Under the pieces are notes generated by a model, which was given only the letters and a program-made list of their open reading frames with translations, had not been told where the DNA came from and ran no database searches. This document shows, one piece after another, positions 5,707 through 11,936 of a DNA stretch of 11,936 nucleotides (its first letter is position 1; the number at the start of each line of letters is the position of its first letter). The stretch comes from Candidatus Margulisiibacteriota bacterium (GTDB lineage: Bacteria; Margulisbacteria; Termititenacia; Termititenacales; Termititenacaceae): assembly GCA_031279615.1 (NCBI GenBank), contig JAITIE010000089.1, positions 1 through 11,936 of the forward strand, written 5' to 3'. A program made the position numbers and the translations under genes.

Positions 5707-5859
5707 TTAGGCTTTTTTCTGCAGATTATCGTTCATGATAGCGCTAAGCGTGTCGAACGAAAGGCCTAGTTTAGTTTTCATTTTGCTAAAAGTATTGTCC
5801 ACCGCCGAATTGGTCAAAACTTGATTGCCGTCATTGGCGGCTTTGTTAATAGCTGACAT
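5707..5859 (-). CDS. Small protein of unknown function, 50 residues
   Basis: The minus strand reads an ATG at 5859-5857, 50 codons, and a TAA at 5709-5707. Translation begins MSAINKAANDGNQVLTNSA and ends MNDNLQKKA. The start is strongly supported: AGGGGGTGA (5873-5865 on the minus strand) differs at one base from the ideal Shine-Dalgarno AGGAGGTGA and sits five bases from the ATG. The protein is hydrophilic, without cysteine, signal peptide or membrane segment. The middle (KMKTKLGLSFDTLSAIM) could form an amphipathic helix. I do not recognise the family. It is convergent with the slipin gene and divergent from hemW, sharing a 76-base intergenic region with the latter, so the two may be co-regulated. 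Confidence 0.7.
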   Translation of the reverse strand: MSAINKAANDGNQVLTNSAVDNTFSKMKTKLGLSFDTLSAIMNDNLQKKA

Positions 5860-5892
5860 AGTGTTCACCCCCTGACATAGATATATCGTTGG

Positions 5893-5920
5893 TTGCAGCG
5901 TGGTTCTTGCATGCTAAAAT
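5893..5920 (+). promoter_or_regulatory. Promoter of the hemW operon
   Basis: TTGCAG (5893-5898), a 16-base spacer and TAAAAT (5915-5920) preceded by TGC form a plausible extended -10 promoter. The predicted transcript starts near 5927, inside or next to the Shine-Dalgarno GAGGGGG (5925-5931), so the leader would be about 9 bases. The remaining intergenic bases to the small minus-strand gene show no convincing promoter for that gene. Confidence 0.5.
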
Positions 5921-5935
5921 AAGCGAGGGGGAAAA

Positions 5936-7084
5936 TTGCCGGCCTTATATATTCACATTCCTTATTGCCTGCAAAAATGCCGCTATTGCGGTTTTGTGAG
6001 TTTTCCGGTGAATTATCAAGAGGAAATGCCGAGCACAGCTGGACAGAAGGATTATGTCCCCGACGCCTACATTGACGCCTTGTGCCAGGAGATGCGGGAA
6101 ACCGCCGAGCAAAGGTATTTTTCCGGCGATAATGGGTATAAATATACTAATAATATAATATCGACAGTATATGTCGGAGGGGGGACGCCGAGTTTACTTG
6201 CCGCCGCACAGCTGGCCAGAATAATCGCCGGCGTGAAGAGTGTTTTTGCGCTGGCGGACGACGCGGAGTTTACGCTGGAAGCCAATCCGGAAACTTACAC
6301 CAGGGAAAAGTTTTTAGCGTATCGGGCGCTGGGTGTAAACCGGATTTCTTTAGGGATTCAGTCTTTTCAGCCGGAATATTTGCGGTATTTGGGGCGGGCG
6401 CACTCGCGGGAAAAAGCGGCCGAGGCTTTGCGGGGCGCGCGGGAAATTTTCGACAACGTCAGCGTGGACTTGCTGAACAATTTACCCGGGCAGACTCTGG
6501 AGCAAAGCGCGGCGGATTTGCGGACAGCGCTGGATTTTCAGCCGCGGCATATTTCCTGCTACGAGCTGACTGTGGAGCGCGGCACGCCGCTGGCCACAGA
6601 GCGTGGAACGCTGGCCGCGGAAAAAACCGTCCGCAACGAATTGGGGGCCGAAATGTATCTGCAGACGAAAAAAATTTTAGAGGACCACGGCTACGCGCAG
6701 TATGAAATTTCCAATTACGCGCAGGCCGGCTATGCGTCGCGCCACAATCTGGCCTATTGGTCGGACGAGCCGTATCTCGGCTTAGGCCTGGCCGCGCACA
6801 GTTACGACAAGGCGCGGAAACTGCGCCGGGCGAACACGCGTGATCTAAAGAATTATCTGCAGAAAATTTTTCACCGCGAGTCTGAGCCGGAAAATGATTT
6901 CAACAAAATCATGATGGGACTGCGCAAGAACAGCGGCATTCCCGAAACGTATCTTGATGAACGCCAAAAAGCCGCCGCGCAAAAATTGGTTTCTGAGGAG
7001 CTGCTGGTCTGGCGGAATAATAATTTGTGCGCGACCAACCGCGGACGGCTGGTTTTAAATCAAGTGTTGCTGGAGTTAATGTGA
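5936..7084 (+). CDS. hemW: HemW-like radical SAM protein (heme chaperone family)
   Basis: This encodes 382 residues, typical of HemW. The N-terminus ALYIHIPYC contains the radical SAM cluster motif C11-x3-C15-x2-C18. GGGTPS (81-86), EANPE, GVNRISLGIQSFQ and SVDLLNNLPGQT follow in family order. HemW binds heme and is thought to deliver it to respiratory enzymes. It is often mis-annotated as oxygen-independent coproporphyrinogen oxidase (HemN), which has a longer N-terminus and a different cysteine pattern. Translation starts at TTG 5936: LYIHIP must be included, the next in-frame ATG falls past the cluster cysteines, and GAGGGGG lies four bases upstream. The stop TGA overlaps the GTG start of the next gene (GTGA), so the two are co-transcribed. 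Heme-chaperone function is inferred. Confidence 0.88.
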   Translation: MPALYIHIPYCLQKCRYCGFVSFPVNYQEEMPSTAGQKDYVPDAYIDALCQEMRETAEQRYFSGDNGYKYTNNIISTVYVGGGTPSLLAAAQLARIIAGVKSVFALADDAEFTLEANPETYTREKFLAYRALGVNRISLGIQSFQPEYLRYLGRAHSREKAAEALRGAREIFDNVSVDLLNNLPGQTLEQSAADLRTALDFQPRHISCYELTVERGTPLATERGTLAAEKTVRNELGAEMYLQTKKILEDHGYAQYEISNYAQAGYASRHNLAYWSDEPYLGLGLAAHSYDKARKLRRANTRDLKNYLQKIFHRESEPENDFNKIMMGLRKNSGIPETYLDERQKAAAQKLVSEELLVWRNNNLCATNRGRLVLNQVLLELM

Positions 7085-7137
7085 AAAAATTTTGGCCAAT
7101 TTTGCTGATTTTATTGCTGTTGCTGCCAGCGGCGGCC
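7081..7137 (+). other. Signal peptide of the giant protein
   Basis: Residues 1-19 have the lysine pair, a hydrophobic core of about 13 residues and an AAA end before K20, consistent with Sec export and signal peptidase I cleavage after A19. No cysteine follows, so it is not a lipoprotein. Confidence 0.75.
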
Positions 7138-10100
7138 AAGGACCCGATGAAACGCGGCAAGTCCGCTTTTCAGCCCGGGCGCGCCTACCCGCAGGTGGAC
7201 GTTTCCGGCTACGAAGAGCTGGAGTTCAATACCTTGGAGCAGTCCGGCGATCCGCAAAAATATCAAAACACGACCGAGTATTTAGGTCTGCCAGCTTCGG
7301 TCAAAGTATACGACGGCCTGCGCCACCGCCGCTTGATCGACCTTGAGGGCCAGATCAACGAGAAACTTTACGTGCGCTACAAAATCACCCAGGACCCCGA
7401 CCTGCCGCAGGAGACGGATATTTACGTGGAGTACGATAAATTTTCGGTGTATTTTGGCAAATACGATGCCGCTCTAGTCAACGGCGATATGTTTGCGCTG
7501 GGCAAAGGTATTGACGGTTTGCACGCCGATTATCTCGACAGGGATTTTGAATTGGAAGCGATTTACGGCGAAGAGCGTTCGCACGAGCGTGAGTTTTCTT
7601 TCCAGGGCGCGGGCAAACGCGAGTACAGCCTCGGCCAGACCAATATCGTGGAGGGCACGCTGAAGATCCGCTTGAACGGCAATGAGCTTTCGGAAAACGA
7701 TTACCGGGTGGATTATTTTGACGGCGTGATTGTTTTTGACAAAATTCTTTCGGTTTTGGACACGATCGAGGGTTCGTATGAATATCTGGATCCGATCGAG
7801 GATTTTTTGCCGATTTCTTCCAAGATCCGTTTGAGCGGCGTGCAGCACCGTTACAAAGCTTACCGCGGCTCCGAGCCGATCATCATCACGGCGGACGCGG
7901 TGTATCAATACGAGCCGGCGCTCAATGAGCCGGTGGCCGCGCCGCCGGAAGCCCTGCGCGCGGCGACAAGTTTTTCCTATCAAGACGGCGAGCTGCAGGT
8001 CGTGGTGCGGCGCGGCGCGGAACAGGCGGTTTATCTGCGCCATTTTGAGGAAAAAATTCCTTTGCAGCCGGCGGAGGACAGCGGCGCCTGGACTTTGACT
8101 TTGCCGTTTACGCCAGGCGAGCAAGAGACGGCGCTGGATTATGAATTTGCCGATTATACCCTGCGGCAGGAGTACTGGCTCTATTTGGAGAAGCCGGACC
8201 TTTGCATTTCCCGCGTGTCCGCTGGCTATCAGGTCCTTTTGCCGGAAGGCGCGGTGCGTTTTACGCGCGATAAATTTGCGCAGAACGAAACTTTGCATTT
8301 TACTTTTCAGACCTATGACGGCCTGCATGAAAAGATTCTGGTCAATTTTCAAAGCGACGCGCAGGAGTTGCTTTTGTCCGACGGACAGTTTATTTTAAAC
8401 CGCCGCTTGGTCGAAGAAACAGCCGGCGCGAAAAATTTTTATCTGATCTTTAATCACGGCGCCGCTAATGAGACGGCGCGCAAAGTGCCTTTTGCGGTGG
8501 ACTATGCGCCGGTCGAGGCTGGAGTTCTGGAAAAAATCCAGCTGGCGGATTTTCCGGTGGTTTCATTTACGGAAAAAGTTTATTTTGAGGGCGAACGGCT
8601 GATCGCCAATCAGGATTATAAATTAAATTACGCGACCGGCCTGCTGACTTTTTTGCGGCCGCTGCCGGCGGACACTTACGCTTTGAAAGTCGACTATGTT
8701 TACAATCAGACGCGCGCCGCGCAGGAAATCATCAAGGGACGTGACTCGCAGGGGCCTTATGCTCTGGCGCACGGTTTGCTGGCGCCGGGCAGCACGGCAG
8801 TCATGGTCAATAATCTCAATATGATCGAGGGCGTGGACTACACGCTGGATCCGCGCACCGGCGCGCTTAGTTTTCCGCGGCGGATCAATTCGGTCGACGC
8901 CATTCAGGTTAATTACCGTTATTTTGATTCACTGCTGCCGGCGGAGCAGCATAAAAAAGAACAATTTACGATCAGCAGTTATTATGTGCAGGAGCAGGCC
9001 AAATCGGCGGAAGGCGAGGGACTGGAATCGCACACGCTTTCCGGCGGCGACATCAGCGTAACCAGCGACGCGGGACTAACGCTAATCACTATCTCGACTA
9101 AATATTTGCCGATCGCCAAATTCGGCGAAGTGCAGGTCGACGGCGTCAAAGTCGACATACTCGCCAAATCGGAATATAACGGACAGCTGGTTATTTCTGG
9201 CAATTACACACAGGCGGACGCCAGCCGCATCAAGGTTTCTTTTGATCAGGGACAGGCTTCGCAGGCGCCGCAGATTTATTTCCGCAACAGCACTATGGCC
9301 AGGGAAATAGTTCTCGACGAGATAACCTCTTTTGCCCGGCCAATTGTTTACGGCTCGGTTGTTTTAGAAGTGCGGCGCAAAAATGATCCTTTTTATATTC
9401 CGCTGGTGCAGAACCGCGATTATATTATGGGACGGGAAAGCGATTTAATGTCGGGGCATGGCAGCAACGGCGACGCGGTCGTCACGGATAATCCTGAAGT
9501 TTGGCAGCGCGGCATTATTACGTTTATTACAGGCAATGCCTATACTCCTTATTATGCCTACAATGGTTTTGGTCCGGAGGATGATTTCCGTCTGACCTAC
9601 AAAATCTCCAACGCCGAAAGCACTGACCCGGGCGATGTCCTGCATCAGACTTACGGCACGAAATTTACTTATTCGCCGGTAGACTGGCTGCGCGCCGATG
9701 TGGAGTACAACGAAAGTCACAAGCAGTATCAACGCGCCACGGCCCAGGAATCCGTCACGGATAACGGCTCCGGTTACGCCGGACAGGAAATAAATATTTT
9801 AAATTTGCTGAAAAGCAAAAGTCCAGTCTATAACAGCATGAGCAATCTGGAGATCGTCGAGGACAGCGAAAAAGTTTATATCAATGACCGCCTGCAGACC
9901 AAAAACGACAGCTACACGCTGGCCTACAACGGCGGAGTTTTGCGTTTTCATTCCGGCCTGGCCTTGTCGCCAGCCGATATAGTGCGGATCGAGTTTAGCT
10001 ATTACAGCAGCGGCGTCGGCGAGCAGGAACAGTTTGATGAGAAAGCCAAAGCCGCCAAAGTCGATCTGCGCTTAAATTTGGGACAGACGGATATTTCCGC

Positions 10101-11936
10101 CGGCTATGTCACCGTCGACTCTAAATACGATCCGGTGGGCACTCCGCCGGCTAATTATCCGCGCGGCACGGAAGCAAAAAATATTATTATCAACTCCAAG
10201 CCGCTGGACAGATTGACCGTGTACTCGCGCCTCGAGCAACAGGACACGCTGGCTGGCACTTACGAAGACGAAACAATTAACCGTTTTCGCAACACGACTT
10301 ATCAAAATTACCGCGCGGCCTATGGTTTTAACGCAAACGATAATATCGCGCTGGCCTACAACCGCACGGACGTCAACGAGCCGGCGCCCAGTCTGACCAC
10401 CGCCAGTTATCTGGTGGACACGCGCCAGCAGGATTATCAGATGGATTTGAATGTCGGCCCCGACGCTTTCCGCACGGGGATTTTCCTGCGCAACGCCGAA
10501 TCTTTTACTGATGAGCTGGATAAAGACAGCCCCGAAAAAACTTTCAACCGCAACGCGCGTTTGACCAATTTTTTCCGGCCTTTGAACGACCTGACTTTTT
10601 CCAGCTCGCTGGCGCGGAATATTGACGAGCAGCACAAGGCTATTTTTAGTTACAGCGAGTCGCAGGCTTACTCGGAGGCGGTCCGCTACAATCCCTGGAC
10701 GATTGACAGCAGCTTTGAGTACGCCGGCGCGGATTATCTCACCGAACAGCAGGCCGCGACGAACACCAAAACGATTGGCAATGACCGCAAGCAGATTTTT
10801 AATTTTTCTTTCCGCCGTCCGCCGGAATTTTCCAGCAAATTGTTTGAAGAATTTTATCTGCATTATGACAACACTTACGCCAGCACGGCCACCGATCTCT
10901 ATCAACAAATGCCCAATATTGCGCGCCAGCAAAATTTCAACGGGACACTGCGGCCTTACGACATTATTTCTTTCAGCTATGATGACCGCTACAGCCGCGG
11001 CGTGCTGGAGAATCATAATCGCACGGATTATTATCAGGAGAACGCTTATAAATTTTCGCGTTTTTATCCGGCCAAATATCTTGGTTTTTTACCGGCGGAC
11101 TTCTTGATCGTCAACAAAGTGGAATTTACGCGCCGGCTCAATCAGAACGCGCGCGATATAGAAAACAGCGCCACGCGCCGCACCTATACGCTGGATCATT
11201 ACAATACGCTGCTACAAAGCTACTCGCTAAATCCGCTGGATCGCCTGATCTTAAATTTGGATTTCAACAGCAAAATGACCGAGCGTTTGAGCGAAACCTT
11301 GTACACTGACGGTTTGGCCGCGGTGGAAAGCGTCGAGCCGGAAGACACGCAGGCCGTAAAATTGAACTACGCGCTGACCGAGTTTTCTTTTTTGAAAAAC
11401 ATCAATTACACCTGGCAGATGGATTTGGCGCAGCGCCGCATTAACCGGCGCAATACTTATCAGGATGGACGGGTCAGTATCAACCGCGATGATCTAGACA
11501 GCGGCACGAGCAAAATGAATTTGAATTACAATTATTTTACTTCGTTTACCAACACGCATTATTTGACCATGCTGGAAGAATTCCGGCGCAATACCGGAGA
11601 CAACAGCGGCACGCGCTATTCTTACGGACAGACCGATGAGATCGACGTGCGCTACGCCGTGCCTCATACGCAGCTGGGGTTGACTTACGGTTTTAACCGC
11701 ATTTTCAATAAACAGTTTGACCTCAGCGGCGAGGTGATCGGCAAAACCACTTTGCTCGAGCGCGACTACCGCGGCCGCCTGCTGCGTTACGATGACACTA
11801 ACCGCTTTACCGTTGATTACACGCCCTGGCAGGAATTAGTGCTGGACGCCTCGATGTACTTCCGGCATATCGCGCAAAATATTCAAACCGGCCGCCGCAC
11901 GCCGACATTTAATAATGTGCATGACGAAATCAGCGC
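7081..11936 (+). CDS. Giant secreted protein, SprA-like outer-membrane beta-barrel candidate (3' truncated)
   Basis: The frame stays open for 1618 codons from GTG 7081 to the window edge. The start is supported by GGAG five bases upstream, a GTGA overlap with hemW and a signal peptide: VKK, a Leu/Ile core (about 4-16) and AAA-K at 17-20, without a lipobox cysteine. Residues about 60-190 form a beta-rich, aromatic domain. From about 194 to 975 there are repeated modules of 42-46 residues with a D-Y-x-(L/V)-x-Y-x2-G-x-(L/I)-x-F core. From about 995 onward the chain is a long run of alternating polar/hydrophobic strands rich in Tyr, Phe, Asn, Asp and Thr, as in a large outer-membrane barrel. The module pattern and size recall SprA, the giant type IX translocon of Bacteroidota, but this is pattern resemblance only. 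Function is unknown; surface location is inferred. Confidence 0.75.
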   Translation, partial: MKKFWPILLILLLLLPAAAKDPMKRGKSAFQPGRAYPQVDVSGYEELEFNTLEQSGDPQKYQNTTEYLGLPASVKVYDGLRHRRLIDLEGQINEKLYVRYKITQDPDLPQETDIYVEYDKFSVYFGKYDAALVNGDMFALGKGIDGLHADYLDRDFELEAIYGEERSHEREFSFQGAGKREYSLGQTNIVEGTLKIRLNGNELSENDYRVDYFDGVIVFDKILSVLDTIEGSYEYLDPIEDFLPISSKIRLSGVQHRYKAYRGSEPIIITADAVYQYEPALNEPVAAPPEALRAATSFSYQDGELQVVVRRGAEQAVYLRHFEEKIPLQPAEDSGAWTLTLPFTPGEQETALDYEFADYTLRQEYWLYLEKPDLCISRVSAGYQVLLPEGAVRFTRDKFAQNETLHFTFQTYDGLHEKILVNFQSDAQELLLSDGQFILNRRLVEETAGAKNFYLIFNHGAANETARKVPFAVDYAPVEAGVLEKIQLADFPVVSFTEKVYFEGERLIANQDYKLNYATGLLTFLRPLPADTYALKVDYVYNQTRAAQEIIKGRDSQGPYALAHGLLAPGSTAVMVNNLNMIEGVDYTLDPRTGALSFPRRINSVDAIQVNYRYFDSLLPAEQHKKEQFTISSYYVQEQAKSAEGEGLESHTLSGGDISVTSDAGLTLITISTKYLPIAKFGEVQVDGVKVDILAKSEYNGQLVISGNYTQADASRIKVSFDQGQASQAPQIYFRNSTMAREIVLDEITSFARPIVYGSVVLEVRRKNDPFYIPLVQNRDYIMGRESDLMSGHGSNGDAVVTDNPEVWQRGIITFITGNAYTPYYAYNGFGPEDDFRLTYKISNAESTDPGDVLHQTYGTKFTYSPVDWLRADVEYNESHKQYQRATAQESVTDNGSGYAGQEINILNLLKSKSPVYNSMSNLEIVEDSEKVYINDRLQTKNDSYTLAYNGGVLRFHSGLALSPADIVRIEFSYYSSGVGEQEQFDEKAKAAKVDLRLNLGQTDISAGYVTVDSKYDPVGTPPANYPRGTEAKNIIINSKPLDRLTVYSRLEQQDTLAGTYEDETINRFRNTTYQNYRAAYGFNANDNIALAYNRTDVNEPAPSLTTASYLVDTRQQDYQMDLNVGPDAFRTGIFLRNAESFTDELDKDSPEKTFNRNARLTNFFRPLNDLTFSSSLARNIDEQHKAIFSYSESQAYSEAVRYNPWTIDSSFEYAGADYLTEQQAATNTKTIGNDRKQIFNFSFRRPPEFSSKLFEEFYLHYDNTYASTATDLYQQMPNIARQQNFNGTLRPYDIISFSYDDRYSRGVLENHNRTDYYQENAYKFSRFYPAKYLGFLPADFLIVNKVEFTRRLNQNARDIENSATRRTYTLDHYNTLLQSYSLNPLDRLILNLDFNSKMTERLSETLYTDGLAAVESVEPEDTQAVKLNYALTEFSFLKNINYTWQMDLAQRRINRRNTYQDGRVSINRDDLDSGTSKMNLNYNYFTSFTNTHYLTMLEEFRRNTGDNSGTRYSYGQTDEIDVRYAVPHTQLGLTYGFNRIFNKQFDLSGEVIGKTTLLERDYRGRLLRYDDTNRFTVDYTPWQELVLDASMYFRHIAQNIQTGRRTPTFNNVHDEIS
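7660..10005 (+). other. Divergent repeat modules in the giant protein
   Basis: Four clear copies of one module are seen at residues 194-235 (7660-7785), 499-541 (8575-8703), 573-614 (8797-8922) and 931-975 (9871-10005). Shared core forms are NDYRVDYFDGVIVF, QDYKLNYATGLLTF, VDYTLDPRTGALSF and DSYTLAYNGGVLRF, each followed by 13-19 residues ending in a Y/F-x-Y pair. Weaker copies may lie at 682-722 and 758-840. The pattern suggests repeated beta-sandwich units before the barrel-like C-terminal half. Confidence 0.6.

Noticed and set aside
7474-8352. 292-codon open frame on the minus strand
   Set aside because: It is opposite the giant gene, which has a signal peptide, coupled start and coherent repeats; the antisense product is composition-driven and has no domain.
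10072-11016. 314-codon open frame on the minus strand
   Set aside because: Same situation as above; the plus-strand frame continues unbroken through it with consistent beta-strand pattern.

Overview
The window reads as chromosomal DNA of an uncultured diderm bacterium. The housekeeping genes are GC-rich. A very long gene with a signal peptide and an outer-membrane-type beta-strand pattern argues for an outer membrane. A FemAB-family tail argues for a peptidoglycan wall with peptide side-chain editing. I cannot name the organism; candidate-phylum diderms such as Margulisbacteria or Elusimicrobia are only a guess.

Layout, left to right. (1) 1-210: 3' end of a FemAB-family gene. (2) 319-2115: complete lepA (elongation factor 4). 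(3) 2116-4807: an accessory segment with two modules in tandem, both pointing the same way as lepA. The first is a HindIII-type restriction-modification pair (endonuclease 2187-3068, methyltransferase 3068-3991). The second is an MNT/HEPN toxin-antitoxin pair (4090-4389 and 4382-4732). (4) 4870-5649: a slipin/stomatin-like SPFH membrane protein. (5) 5654-5701: a hairpin between convergent genes, then a 50-residue gene on the minus strand (5707-5859). (6) 5936-7084: a HemW-like radical SAM protein from a TTG start. It is translationally coupled to (7), a huge secreted protein from a GTG start at 7081 that is still open at the window end (1618 codons seen). Its repeat modules and strand pattern resemble SprA-type giant outer-membrane proteins.

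The most interesting point is the architecture of 2068-4807. The last 15 codons plus stop of lepA occur three times: once as the real end of lepA (2068-2115), once after the methyltransferase (4000-4047), and once after the HEPN toxin (4760-4807). The second and third copies share a 44-base perfect direct repeat. The second copy still encodes the LepA C-terminus, with 9 of 48 bases changed but only one conservative residue change (R to K). This is the signature expected when cassettes insert at the 3' end of a gene and each brings a replacement tail. The two modules are therefore best read as two small cassettes (about 1.93 kb and 0.76 kb) stacked at lepA, with no recombinase gene in either. 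Both are addiction-type selfish or defence modules, and both start with TATAAT, six bases, then ATG, which predicts leaderless mRNAs.

How the genes work together: lepA, slipin, hemW and the giant protein are core genes with no evident pathway link, apart from hemW and the giant protein sharing an operon. The inserted modules are self-contained. One modifies and cuts a DNA site, predicted AAGCTT by homology. The other pairs an RNase toxin with a nucleotidyltransferase that silences it.
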